A stretch of 38,668 nucleotides of DNA from Thermoleophilia bacterium (GCA_017882605.1 JADGPE010000013.1:1-38668), one strand, 5' to 3'; shown: positions 28,995-36,469, counted from the stretch's first letter. The notes: generated by a model not told the origin, from the sequence alone. Numbers and translations: made by a program.

Positions 28995-30032
28995 CTAGGT
29001 CCCCCACCAGAAGCTCGCAGCGATCACCACGTAGAAGCCGATCAGCACGACTCCCTCCTGCCAGGTCGACTCGCCGTCGTTGACGACCAGGGCGCCGAGG
29101 ATCGCCGCGATCACGAGCACCAGGGCGAGCAGGGTCGGGAAGACGAGCGTCAGGTGCGTCGGGAAGAGGAGCGACACGAAGACGAGCAACGGTGTCAGCG
29201 CGAGCGCGACCTGTAGCGACGAGTTGAGGATCACCGAGATCGCGAAGTCGGGGCGGTTGCGCACAGCGAGCTGCACGCCGACGACGTTCTCGACCGCATT
29301 CCCGGCGATCGCGACGATCACGAGCCCGGCGAACTCCTGGCTCATGTGCAGCGTGTGGATCGCGGGTGTCAGCGCGCTCACGAACCAGTCGGAGGCGAAC
29401 GCCGCGCCGACGCCGGCGATCGCGAGGACGACCGCGGTGGTCATGACCGACCAGCGTGGAGCCTCATGCTCCTCGCCTTCGGCGCCCTTGAGGAACAGCG
29501 GCAGCGTGCAGATGAAGACGACGAGGAGGACGCCCGCACAGATCAGCGACAGGGCACTCGAGTGCGCCGCGGCCGGCGCGTGGAACGCGTGGGCGAGCGA
29601 CGGCATCGCCAGCGTGGCGCCGGCGAGCAGCGTCAGGGTCGAGATCATCCGGGCGCGGTCCGAGCTGAAGTGCTGCACGCCGTTCTTCAGACCGCCGGCA
29701 AGGAATGCGATCCCGAGCACCAGCACGCTGTTCGCGAGGATCGAGCCCACGAGTGCCGCCTGGACGACACCCACCAGGCCGCTGTTCAGGGCGAAGAGCG
29801 CGACGAACAGTTCCGGCATGTTCCCGAGCGCCGACTGAACGACGCCCGCAGCCCCGGAGCCGAGCCTCGCCCCGAGCTGCTCGGTCGCGGCGCCGACGAG
29901 TCGGGCCAGGGCGGCGAGCGCGATCGCAGCGACGACGAACGTCGTCACGTCGCCGAGGGCGAAGTGAGCGAAGGCGGCCACCGCGACGAGCGCGATCGTG
30001 ACGGCGAGCTCGATCAGGTCGCGCCGGGTCAT
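28995..30032 (-). CDS. Calcium/proton antiporter (CaCA family)
   Basis: A 345-aa, roughly eleven-helix membrane exchanger of the Ca2+/cation antiporter superfamily (CAX/ChaA-like), which expels Ca2+ in exchange for H+. The two inverted signature repeats are visible: GNMPELFVALFALNSG in the first half and GNAVENVVGVQLAVRN in the second. Each carries the ion-binding acidic residue. A cytoplasmic acidic loop (KGAEGEEHEAPR) separates the halves. The ATG start is chosen because TAGCGT lies 7 nt upstream. Length is typical (about 350-370). Confidence 0.92.
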   Translation of the reverse strand: MTRRDLIELAVTIALVAVAAFAHFALGDVTTFVVAAIALAALARLVGAATEQLGARLGSGAAGVVQSALGNMPELFVALFALNSGLVGVVQAALVGSILANSVLVLGIAFLAGGLKNGVQHFSSDRARMISTLTLLAGATLAMPSLAHAFHAPAAAHSSALSLICAGVLLVVFICTLPLFLKGAEGEEHEAPRWSVMTTAVVLAIAGVGAAFASDWFVSALTPAIHTLHMSQEFAGLVIVAIAGNAVENVVGVQLAVRNRPDFAISVILNSSLQVALALTPLLVFVSLLFPTHLTLVFPTLLALVLVIAAILGALVVNDGESTWQEGVVLIGFYVVIAASFWWGT

Positions 30033-30039
30033 TGGCGCG

Positions 30040-30045
30040 ACGCTA
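30040..30045 (-). promoter_or_regulatory. -10 element (TAGCGT), leaderless type
   Basis: On the minus strand TAGCGT, CGCGCCA, ATG of the antiporter. The gap is 7 nt. Confidence 0.45.
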
Positions 30046-30147
30046 ACAGGCTCTACCTCCATCGAGGGAACTGGGATGAGGGATCGCGACCGGGCGTGAA
30101 TCAGCCGAAACACCTTGCACAGCAACTCCCCGAGGAGGAGAGCCTCG

Positions 30148-31038
30148 TTGCGGTATTTCATCTTTACGCTCACTACCCTCGCCTTGGCCTGCGGCCTGGC
30201 GGCCGGTGCGAACGCGTCGCAGTTGATCGATCGAAACGCCCACGACGTGCGGCTCGTCGTCAACGCGAAGGGTGAGGCGTTGATCACCTACACGGCAGGC
30301 GGCAAGCTCAAGCACGTTCTCGCGTGGGATGCGGTCAATGCGATCGCGCCGACCCGCGCCCGTGCGCAGGTCGAGTTCAAGGTCGACTACGCCGGGGGCT
30401 GGGGCCGGTCACACACGCAGGAGTGGAAGACCTTTGGCGGCAGTTGCGGGGCGTACGACGGCCCGGAGCTCGTGTGGAAGGTCGCGGCCTGTAAAGCACC
30501 GGACGGCTCGTACTGGGCGCTCCAGGCTTGGCAGCGGATGCTGCCGAACTACGGCATGACGCCGAGCGGTGCGCAAGCGGCCTGGGAGCTTCGCCTCTCA
30601 CACTGGACCGGCGATCTGCCGGTGCTGACGATCGACACGGACTGGGCCTGGCACCAGTGGGATCACCTCTACGGGACCTACTCGTACGCAGGCAAGCCCG
30701 TCTTCGGCTTCAAGTCGACCTCGGGCGGGAACCCGCTCGACTCCTTTGGACGGAACATCTACGTGGACACGCTCGACTCGGCGTACGGCTCCGGCTGGAA
30801 GCGGGAGAACAGCTTTCTCGCGCACAGCGGCACCGGCGTCTTCTGTTACAGCTTCAACCCGCACGGGTCGCATCCGGCCGGCAAGGGCGTCAAGTATCGC
30901 GCCACGGTCGAAGGGCCGGGCGTCACTCCCGACGTGATGTGGCAAGGCGATGCACCCGGCGCGTACGACAAAGTGCTCGACCTGCAGGCGAACGACGCCA
31001 TCGCCCAGTTCGGCGACAAGCAGTGCCGGGCGAACTAG
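30148..31038 (+). CDS. Secreted Trp-rich protein of unknown function
   Basis: A 296-aa exported protein. The TTG at 30148 is chosen because GAGGAGGAG (30132-30140) sits 7 nt upstream and the reading opens directly into a signal peptide (LRYFIFTLTTLALACGLAAGANA). The mature part is rich in Trp, Tyr and Gly, with four cysteines, a DVRLVVNAKGEALITY strand repeat near the start, and a central WAWHQWDHLYGTY segment. This could be a lectin- or glycan-binding-like beta domain, but I recognise no family. There is no membrane anchor. Confidence 0.75.
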   Translation: MRYFIFTLTTLALACGLAAGANASQLIDRNAHDVRLVVNAKGEALITYTAGGKLKHVLAWDAVNAIAPTRARAQVEFKVDYAGGWGRSHTQEWKTFGGSCGAYDGPELVWKVAACKAPDGSYWALQAWQRMLPNYGMTPSGAQAAWELRLSHWTGDLPVLTIDTDWAWHQWDHLYGTYSYAGKPVFGFKSTSGGNPLDSFGRNIYVDTLDSAYGSGWKRENSFLAHSGTGVFCYSFNPHGSHPAGKGVKYRATVEGPGVTPDVMWQGDAPGAYDKVLDLQANDAIAQFGDKQCRAN

Positions 31039-31060
31039 AGGGTCTGCTCGACGACTCGGC

Positions 31061-31066
31061 TAGGCT
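31061..31066 (+). promoter_or_regulatory. -10 element (TAGGCT), leaderless type
   Basis: TAGGCT, CGGCCCC, then the GTG at 31074. The 7-nt gap supports that start for the flavin reductase. Confidence 0.5.
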
Positions 31067-31073
31067 CGGCCCC

Positions 31074-31544
31074 GTGCAGGAAAGCGGGGCCGAGCAACGT
31101 GCGCTCTTTCGTCGATGGCCGGCGGGAGTCTCGGTCGTCGTCGCCGAGGTCGACGGGCGCAGGCACGGGCTGACCGTCTCGTCGCTCGTCTCGCTGTCGC
31201 TGGAACCGCCTCTCGTCGGGATCTCGGTCGCACTCGAGGCGTCGCTGCACGAGTTGCTGCGCGACGCGGGGCAGTGGGCGGCGTCGTTGCTCTCGGGTGA
31301 GCAGGAGCATCTCGCGCAGCACTTTGCGCGCAGCGTTCCGCCGAGGGTGCTCTGGAACGGCATCGACCTCCGCAAAGATGACCAGCGGCTGCTCGAGGGC
31401 GCGGCGGGCTGGCTCACCGCCCGCACGGTCGACGAGCTGCGCACCGGCGACCACACGTTCTTCGTCGGCGAGGTTCTGTCGATCGAGGAAGGGACGGCGG
31501 CGACGTCGCTCTCCTACGTGCATCGCACGTACCACGCCCTGTGA
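31074..31544 (+). CDS. Flavin reductase-like FMN-binding protein
   Basis: A 156-aa split-barrel protein of the flavin reductase (DIM6/NTAB) family. It begins ALFRRWPAGVSVVVAEVDGRRHGLTVSSLVSLSLEPPLVGISV, the canonical FMN-binding strands (usual form: GV.VVT...GR.G.T.SS..SLS..PPL). ASLLSGEQEHLAQHFA and FVGEVLSIEEG complete the fold. These enzymes supply reduced flavin or act as small oxidoreductases. The GTG start is supported by the upstream TAGGCT. It overlaps the HAD gene by 4 nt (GTGA). Confidence 0.9.
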   Translation: MQESGAEQRALFRRWPAGVSVVVAEVDGRRHGLTVSSLVSLSLEPPLVGISVALEASLHELLRDAGQWAASLLSGEQEHLAQHFARSVPPRVLWNGIDLRKDDQRLLEGAAGWLTARTVDELRTGDHTFFVGEVLSIEEGTAATSLSYVHRTYHAL

Positions 31545-32188
31545 TCGAAGCGGTCGTCTTCGACATGGACGGCGTGATCGTCGACTCCGAGCAGGTGTGG
31601 GACGAGGTGCGCGAGGAGTACGTGCGCGAGACGGGTGGCACGTACACCGCGGCCGCAACCCGCGACATGATGGGGATGAGCTCTGTCGAGTGGTCGCGCT
31701 ACATGGCGGAAGAGCTCGGCGTGCCCGGCTCACCGGGCGAGATCAACGCGGCGATCGTCGCGCGGATGCTCGCCCGCTACGGCGAGGCGCCGCCGCTCGT
31801 TCCCGGGGCTGTCGAGGCCGTGCGCATGGCCGCAGCGCGGTGGCAGCTCGCGATCGCGTCGTCGTCCAACCCGGAGCTGATCGAGGTCGTCCTGCGCGCC
31901 GCCCGGTTGAGCGAGCTCTTCCGGGTCACCGTGTCGTCGCAGGAGGTGCCACGCGGCAAGCCCGCTCCCGACGTGTACCTCGAGGCGGCTCGCCGGCTCG
32001 GCGTCCGGCCGGCCGCGTGCACGGCCGTCGAGGACTCGCACAACGGCATCCGCTCCGCGAAAGCAGCGGGCATGCGGGTCGTCGCCGTGCCCAACCCGCA
32101 CTTCCCTCCGGACGACGAGGCGCTTGCGCAAGCGGATGCCGTCGTGCAGTCGGTCGGCGCGCTCACACCCGAGGTGCTCGCGGGCTAG
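31541..32188 (+). CDS. HAD hydrolase, beta-phosphoglucomutase-like
   Basis: A 215-aa HAD-IA phosphatase or mutase. Motif I is VVFDMDGVIVDSE (Asp8 nucleophile, Asp10). The helical C1 cap follows. Motif II is AIASSSN, the Lys is in VPRGKPAPDVYLEAARRLGV, and motif IV is AVEDSHNGIRSAKAAGM. It resembles beta-phosphoglucomutase and GPH-type phosphatases; the substrate is unknown. It is coupled to the flavin reductase by GTGA. Confidence 0.92.
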   Translation: MIEAVVFDMDGVIVDSEQVWDEVREEYVRETGGTYTAAATRDMMGMSSVEWSRYMAEELGVPGSPGEINAAIVARMLARYGEAPPLVPGAVEAVRMAAARWQLAIASSSNPELIEVVLRAARLSELFRVTVSSQEVPRGKPAPDVYLEAARRLGVRPAACTAVEDSHNGIRSAKAAGMRVVAVPNPHFPPDDEALAQADAVVQSVGALTPEVLAG

Positions 32189-32204
32189 AAGACGAGCGTG
32201 AGGT

Positions 32205-33434
32205 TCATGCCGCGCGGCCGAGCAGGACGCAGCCGTTGTGACCGCCGAGGCCCATCGCGTTCGACAGGGCGACGTCGACCCGCGCGGGGCGGGCCTCGTT
32301 CGGCACGTAGTCGAGATCGCACTCGGGATCCGGCTCGCGGTAGTTGATCGTCGGCGGAAGCTGTCCGTCGTACAGAGCGAGCACGCACATGATCGCCTCG
32401 ATCGCGCCTGCTGCTCCGAACGTATGCCCCATCATCGACTTCGTCGACGACACGGCGAGCTTGTACGCGTGGTCGCCGAACACGTCCTTGATCGCCTTGG
32501 TCTCGGCCGCATCCCCGAGTGGCGTCGAGGTGCCGTGCGCGTTGATGTAGCCGACGCGCTTTGGTTCGACGCCGGCGCGCTCGAGTGCGCCGGTCATCAT
32601 CGCGGCGACGCCCGTCGCTTCCGGCTCCGGCTGCGCCATGTGATGGGCGTCGTTCGACGCGCCGGAGCCGAGCACCTCGGCGTAGATCCTGGCGCCGCGA
32701 CGCTCGGCGTGATCCCAGTCCTCGAGCAGGAGCGCACCTGAGCCTTCGGCCATCACGAAGCCGGCACGGGTCGCGTCGAACGGGCGCGAGGCGTGGGGCG
32801 GATGCTCGTCTTCGATCGCGAGCCCGCGCATCGCCGTGAAGCCGGCGAGAATCAGCGGCACGATGCACGACTCCGTTCCGCCTGCGAGCACCGCGTCGAC
32901 CGCGCCGCGCTTGATCATCTCGGCCGCCTCGCCCACCGCGTGCGAGCCCGTTGCGCAAGCCGAGACGACCGCGTAGTTCGGGCCTTTGATCCCGAGCGAG
33001 ATCGCGAGTTGCCCGGAGACCGAGTCGACGAGCACGTTCGGCAGGAAGTTCGGCGAGACCCGGCTCGGCCCGCGCTCGCGGAGGGTCTCCGCCTGCTCGA
33101 GGATCCCCGGAACGCCTCCGATCGCCGAGCCGAAGACGACGCCGACGCGCGTTGGGTCGAACCCGTTCAGGGCGGCGTCCGCGAGTGCCTCCCGGCCGGC
33201 GGCGACGCCGAGCAGCACGTTGCGCTCGAGCTTCCGCGCCTCCTTGGCGGAGACGACCTGGCTCGGGTCGAACCCCTTGACCTCGGCGGCGACGCGCACC
33301 GGCAGGCCGTCGGTGTCGAACGTGGAGATCCAGCCGATGCCGCTCTCGCCCGCGAGGGCGGCGCGCCAGGTCGACGGGACGTCGAGCCCGAGCGGCGTGA
33401 CTGCCCCGATTCCGGTGACGGCGACGCGCTTCAT
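32205..33434 (-). CDS. fabF: 3-oxoacyl-[ACP] synthase II (FabF-type)
   Basis: A 409-aa condensing enzyme of fatty acid elongation. The catalytic triad is clear: Cys160 in VVSACATGSHAVGEA, His300 in NAHGTSTPLGD and His337 in STKSMMGHTFGAAG. GSGALLLEDWDHA and ALSNAMGLGGHNG are typical of KAS II. The protein has normal length. It is solitary: no acyl carrier protein, FabD, FabH or FabG gene adjoins it, so it may be the housekeeping FabF or serve a dispersed pathway. The ATG is supported by TAGGGT 7 nt upstream. Confidence 0.95.
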   Translation of the reverse strand: MKRVAVTGIGAVTPLGLDVPSTWRAALAGESGIGWISTFDTDGLPVRVAAEVKGFDPSQVVSAKEARKLERNVLLGVAAGREALADAALNGFDPTRVGVVFGSAIGGVPGILEQAETLRERGPSRVSPNFLPNVLVDSVSGQLAISLGIKGPNYAVVSACATGSHAVGEAAEMIKRGAVDAVLAGGTESCIVPLILAGFTAMRGLAIEDEHPPHASRPFDATRAGFVMAEGSGALLLEDWDHAERRGARIYAEVLGSGASNDAHHMAQPEPEATGVAAMMTGALERAGVEPKRVGYINAHGTSTPLGDAAETKAIKDVFGDHAYKLAVSSTKSMMGHTFGAAGAIEAIMCVLALYDGQLPPTINYREPDPECDLDYVPNEARPARVDVALSNAMGLGGHNGCVLLGRAA

Positions 33435-33441
33435 CGAGCCA

Positions 33442-33447
33442 ACCCTA
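33442..33447 (-). promoter_or_regulatory. -10 element (TAGGGT), leaderless type
   Basis: On the minus strand TAGGGT, TGGCTCG, ATG of fabF. The gap is 7 nt. Confidence 0.5.
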
Positions 33448-33491
33448 CGTCACGCGTTTGCTTCGCCAGGCAACTGGGGAAAGCGTTGCCG

Positions 33492-33779
33492 ATGGAGCGG
33501 TCGCTCAAGCCCGGGCTCGTGTTCTTCCATTCTCAGACGTCGGGGACGTGTCGGCGCATCGAGGGGTACATCGCCCAGGTGCTGCAGCGGCGGCGCAACC
33601 ACGAGACGTTCAAGTACTACGACGTCGCGAGCGAGCGGCGGCCAGATCTGATCGACCGGTTCGGCATCGCGGTGATCCCGACGCTTGTCGTGTTGGAGGG
33701 GAAAGCTGTCAGCGCGCGGCTCGAGGGACCACGCGGCTGCCGCGACATCGAGCTGTTCCTGGCGCCCTGGCTGCAGTGA
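33492..33779 (+). CDS. Thioredoxin-fold protein with a single active-site Cys
   Basis: A 95-aa thioredoxin-like protein. The first strand GLVFFHSQTSGTC ends in what should be the CxxC box, but the motif reads SGTC (Ser17...Cys20), keeping only the second cysteine. The cis-proline loop is intact (IAVIPTLVVLEGKAV). It could be a monothiol redox or binding protein rather than a disulfide reductase. GGGGAAAG lies 8 nt before the ATG. It stands between fabF (divergent) and the DNA ligase gene. Confidence 0.78.
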   Translation: MERSLKPGLVFFHSQTSGTCRRIEGYIAQVLQRRRNHETFKYYDVASERRPDLIDRFGIAVIPTLVVLEGKAVSARLEGPRGCRDIELFLAPWLQ

Positions 33780-33802
33780 CGGCGCACTAGGCTTTCTGGC
33801 GG

Positions 33803-34810
33803 ATGCCCGCCGCGATCGTCCCGTTCCCGCCGATGGAGGCCGAGCTCGTCCGCGAGCTGCCCGTCGGCGACGGCTGGCAGTACGAGCCGAAGTGGGACGG
33901 GTTCCGCGGCGTCTTCGAGAACGCCGGCAAGGAGCTGGCGATGTGGTCGCGCAACGAGCGGCCGCTGCTGCGCTACTTCCCGGAGTTGCGACCGCTCGGA
34001 GACCTGCTGCCGCCGCGCTCGGCGCTCGACGGGGAGATCGTGATCGCGCGCGACGGTGCACTGGACTTCGACGCGATGCAGATGCGTCTCCATCCGGCCG
34101 AGTCGCGCATCCGGCGGCTGTCGGCGGAGATCCCGGCGGAGTTCGTCGTGTTCGACGTGCTGGTCTGGGACGGCGAGGCGGTCTGGAAGCTGCCGCTCGA
34201 GGAGCGCCGCGCCCGCGTCGAGGCGCTCGAGGGCTTCCGGCTTTCTCCCGCGACCCGCGATGTCGACGAGGCGCGCGGCTGGCTGGCGCGCTTCGAGGCG
34301 CTGGGGCTCGACGGTGTGATTGCGAAGAAGCTCGGCGTGCCGTATCTGCCCGGTTCACGCGACGGCGTTGTGAAGGTGAAGGAGCACAAGACGGCGGACT
34401 GTGTCGTCGTCGGTGTGCGCTGGAAGGGCGACCGGACGGCGATCGCGACAATCCTGCTCGGGCTGTACCGCGAGGACGGTGGCCTCGACTACGTCGGCTC
34501 GTGTGCCGTCGGGGCGAAGTTCCGCGCCGACGTGGCAGCGCGCGTGCTGCCGCTACTCGACGAGCCGTCCGGGCAGCGCTTCTCCGAGCCGAACCGGTGG
34601 GGGACGGGCGACCTCGAGGAGGCTCCGGTGCGGCCGGAGCTCGTCGTCGAGGTGCGTTACGACAAGGTGCAGGGCTCGCGCTTCCGGCACGGCACGAAGC
34701 TGATCCGCTGGCGCGACGACAAGCGCCCGAGCGACTGCACGTGGCGTGAGCTGCGGCCGTCGCGCGACCCGAATGCGCCGACGGTCGAGGCGCTCTTCGG
34801 CCCGGCCTAG
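33803..34810 (+). CDS. ATP-dependent DNA ligase (LigC/LigD-ligase type)
   Basis: A 335-aa ATP-dependent ligase. The adenylated Lys30 lies in EPKWDGFRG (motif I). LDGEIVI (motif III), EFVVFDVLVW (IIIa), GLDGVIAKKLGVPY (IV) and VVKVKEHKTADCVVVG (V) follow in order. The OB-fold domain ends the protein (LVVEVRYDKVQGSRFRHGTKLIRWRDDK). Length fits LigC-type or stand-alone LigD ligase domains, used in non-homologous end joining or base-excision repair. A separate LigD-type polymerase gene lies nearby. No Ku gene is in the window. TAGGCT lies 9 nt before the ATG. Confidence 0.93.
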   Translation: MPAAIVPFPPMEAELVRELPVGDGWQYEPKWDGFRGVFENAGKELAMWSRNERPLLRYFPELRPLGDLLPPRSALDGEIVIARDGALDFDAMQMRLHPAESRIRRLSAEIPAEFVVFDVLVWDGEAVWKLPLEERRARVEALEGFRLSPATRDVDEARGWLARFEALGLDGVIAKKLGVPYLPGSRDGVVKVKEHKTADCVVVGVRWKGDRTAIATILLGLYREDGGLDYVGSCAVGAKFRADVAARVLPLLDEPSGQRFSEPNRWGTGDLEEAPVRPELVVEVRYDKVQGSRFRHGTKLIRWRDDKRPSDCTWRELRPSRDPNAPTVEALFGPA

Positions 34811-35019
34811 CGCGAATCGCGCGCGCCGAACAGCTCTTCGACGGAGCGGTCGACGGTTGCGGCGATGGCGAGCGCGAGGCTCACCGACGGGATCGCCGCG
34901 CCGCGCTCGACGTCGGAGATCGTCTGCCGCGCAGCGCCGACCGCGTTCGCCAGATCCTGCTGGGTCATCCCGGCCGTGAGGCGCGCCCACCAGAGCGCGG
35001 TGCCAACACCGGTCGCCAC
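34807..35019 (-). CDS. XRE-family helix-turn-helix regulator
   Basis: A 70-aa single-domain DNA-binding protein of the Cro/C1 (XRE) class. The helix-turn-helix is MTQQDLANAVGAARQTISDVERG (about residues 18-40), followed by PSVSLALAIAATVDRSVEELFG. It has no effector domain and resembles small YozG-like regulators. The GTG start has GGGA nearby. Its stop codon shares CTAG with that of the convergent ligase gene. It may control its neighbours, including the ligase or the polymerase, but no operator is proven. Confidence 0.9.
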   Translation of the reverse strand: MATGVGTALWWARLTAGMTQQDLANAVGAARQTISDVERGAAIPSVSLALAIAATVDRSVEELFGARDSR

Positions 35020-35070
35020 TCCCGAAGCGTCCCTCCGACGCAGCGCCCACGCAAGTGACCGCCCCAGCCC

Positions 35071-35188
35071 TGTCCTTCGTGTCGCCGGGGCACGACGGTG
35101 GCTGACACCGGGCGGGTCTCGACGCGGCGTGTCCTTCGTGTCGTGCGCGCACGACGGTGGCTGACACCGGACTGGTCTCGACGCGGCA
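35071..35188. repeat. Two tandem 59-nt repeats with hairpins
   Basis: Unit 1 (35071-35129) and unit 2 (35130-35188) share TGTCCTTCGTGTCG at their start, CACGACGGTGGCTGACACCGG in the middle and GGTCTCGACGCGGC at the end. They differ mainly in two short internal stretches. A third unit may begin at 35189 (TGTCCT). Unit 2 contains the perfect palindrome GTCGTGCGCGCACGAC; unit 1 has a weaker TCGTG/CACGA stem at the same place. The region is intergenic. Resembles REP/MITE-like dispersed repeats. Confidence 0.7.
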
Positions 35189-35209
35189 TGTCCTCAGCGG
35201 ACGGTGAGC

Positions 35210-36118
35210 TTACGAATCTGAAGGAGGCTCGAGCCCGAGACGCCCGAAGCGCGGCCGCAACGACGGTGGGTTGCGCCACATCCCGCGCATCGGGTCGCCG
35301 ATCGCCTCGATACGACCGGGCATCGTCTCGAGGGTGAACGCCTCGGGCTCGACCGCGGCGACCTCGTCCCACTCGAGCGGCGCCGAAACGCGCGCGTCGG
35401 CAGTCGGCCGCACCGAGTACGCCGCGGCGATCGTCCGGTCGCGCGCGTTCTGGCCGAAGTCGACGAACACGCCGACGCGGTCGGCGACCCGCCATGTCGT
35501 CGTCGCGACCGCCTGGTCGTCGACGCGCCGCTCCACCTCCTGCGCGATGGCCTTCGCGAACCGGCGCACGTCCGGGAACTCCAGCTCCCGCTTGATCGGC
35601 GCGAGAATGTGCAGCCCCGTCGCGCCGGACGTCTTCGGATAGGAGCGCAGGCCGAGCCCCTCGAGAACGTCGCGCACGACGAGCGCGATCTCGCGCACGA
35701 ATGACCACTGGCCGTCCGAGGTCGGGTCGAGGTCGATCAGCACGTAGTCGGGCAGCTCGATCGCGGGCACCCGCGAGTGCCAGGTGTGCAACTCGATGCA
35801 GCCGAGGTTCGCGACCCACGCGAGCGCCGGCGCGTTGTCGACGATCGCGAAGACGGTCGAGTGCCCGCTCGGGAACTGCACGAACACCTCGTCGACGTAG
35901 TCGGGATGGTTCGCGGGCACGCGCTTCTGGTGGAAGAAGTCCTGCTCGACGCCGTTCGGGAAGCGCTTCATGTGGAACGGGCGCCGGCGCAGATGGGGGA
36001 GTGCGAGCTCCGCGACGCCGAGGTAGTAGGAGACCAGGTCGAGCTTCGTGATCCCGCGCGCAGGGAAGAACACCTTGGTGGGGTTCGTGACCGGGACGTC
36101 CTGGCGGCCGATGCGCAC
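35210..36118 (-). CDS. LigD-type NHEJ polymerase (archaeo-eukaryotic primase fold)
   Basis: A 302-aa stand-alone polymerase domain of the LigD family, which fills ends during DNA break repair. NPTKVFFPARGITKLDLVSYY opens the domain. FPNGVEQDFFHQKRVP, the catalytic DLDP (Asp129, Asp131), TSGATGLHILAPI (SGxKGxH-like, with Ala for Lys) and VFVDFGQNARDRTIAAAYSVR follow. I chose the GTG at 36118, giving VRIGRQDVPVTNPTK. A GTG at 36157 would add 13 residues but would overlap the divergent GroES-like gene. It shares a region with the ligase and XRE genes but is separated from XRE by tandem repeats. Confidence 0.9.
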   Translation of the reverse strand: MRIGRQDVPVTNPTKVFFPARGITKLDLVSYYLGVAELALPHLRRRPFHMKRFPNGVEQDFFHQKRVPANHPDYVDEVFVQFPSGHSTVFAIVDNAPALAWVANLGCIELHTWHSRVPAIELPDYVLIDLDPTSDGQWSFVREIALVVRDVLEGLGLRSYPKTSGATGLHILAPIKRELEFPDVRRFAKAIAQEVERRVDDQAVATTTWRVADRVGVFVDFGQNARDRTIAAAYSVRPTADARVSAPLEWDEVAAVEPEAFTLETMPGRIEAIGDPMRGMWRNPPSLRPRFGRLGLEPPSDS

Positions 36119-36124
36119 GTACGG

Positions 36125-36132
36125 AGTATCGT
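36125..36132. promoter_or_regulatory. Overlapping divergent -10 elements of GroES-like and LigD-type genes
   Basis: TATCGT (plus, 36127-36132) lies 6 nt before the GTG at 36139. GATACT (minus, 36130-36125) lies 6 nt before the GTG at 36118. The two share four bases, so the promoters would exclude each other. Confidence 0.4.
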
Positions 36133-36138
36133 GAAGCC

Positions 36139-36432
36139 GTGTTGGAACGGCAGCCACTCACCGACGCGACGCTCGAGCCGCTGGACGACCACCTGGTAGT
36201 CGAGCAGCTCGACGAGTCCGAGCTCCCGAGCGGCCTGATCGTCCCGGCCAACGAGGCGACCCAGGTGCGGACCGGCATCGTTGCTGCGGTCGGCCCCGAC
36301 GTCGCCGCGGTCGAGCCGGGCGACAAGGTGCTGTTCCCGCGCGACGCCGGCTTCGAAGTCCGCCTCGCCCGCTCGTCGCACCGCGTTCGGGTGCTCCGTC
36401 GCGAAGACGTGATCGCGCGAATCCACGACTGA
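36139..36432 (+). CDS. GroES (Cpn10)-like co-chaperonin, orphan
   Basis: A 97-aa protein with the Cpn10 beta-barrel pattern: LEPLDDHLVVEQLDESELPSGLIVPANE (start strand plus mobile-loop region), VRTGIVAAVGPDVAAVEPGDKVLFPRDAGFEV and VLRREDVIARI at the end. The sequence is divergent from standard GroES, with an altered mobile loop, and no groEL lies beside it. It may be a second or specialised co-chaperonin. The GTG start agrees with TATCGT 6 nt upstream. It is divergent from the LigD-type polymerase gene. Confidence 0.82.
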   Translation: MLERQPLTDATLEPLDDHLVVEQLDESELPSGLIVPANEATQVRTGIVAAVGPDVAAVEPGDKVLFPRDAGFEVRLARSSHRVRVLRREDVIARIHD

Positions 36433-36458
36433 CCGTCGAGACGGGAACTAGGTACCCT
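36429..36458 (+). promoter_or_regulatory. Promoter of tRNA-Ser(CGA)
   Basis: -35 CTGACC (36429-36434) and -10 TACCCT (36453-36458), spaced 18 nt. The tRNA begins 11 nt after the -10. The -35 overlaps the stop of the GroES-like gene. Confidence 0.5.
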
Positions 36459-36469
36459 GTCGCGCGTTC

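Noticed and set aside
35071-35188. A CRISPR array
   Set aside because: Only two units, directly adjacent, with no variable spacers of constant length, and no cas genes nearby.
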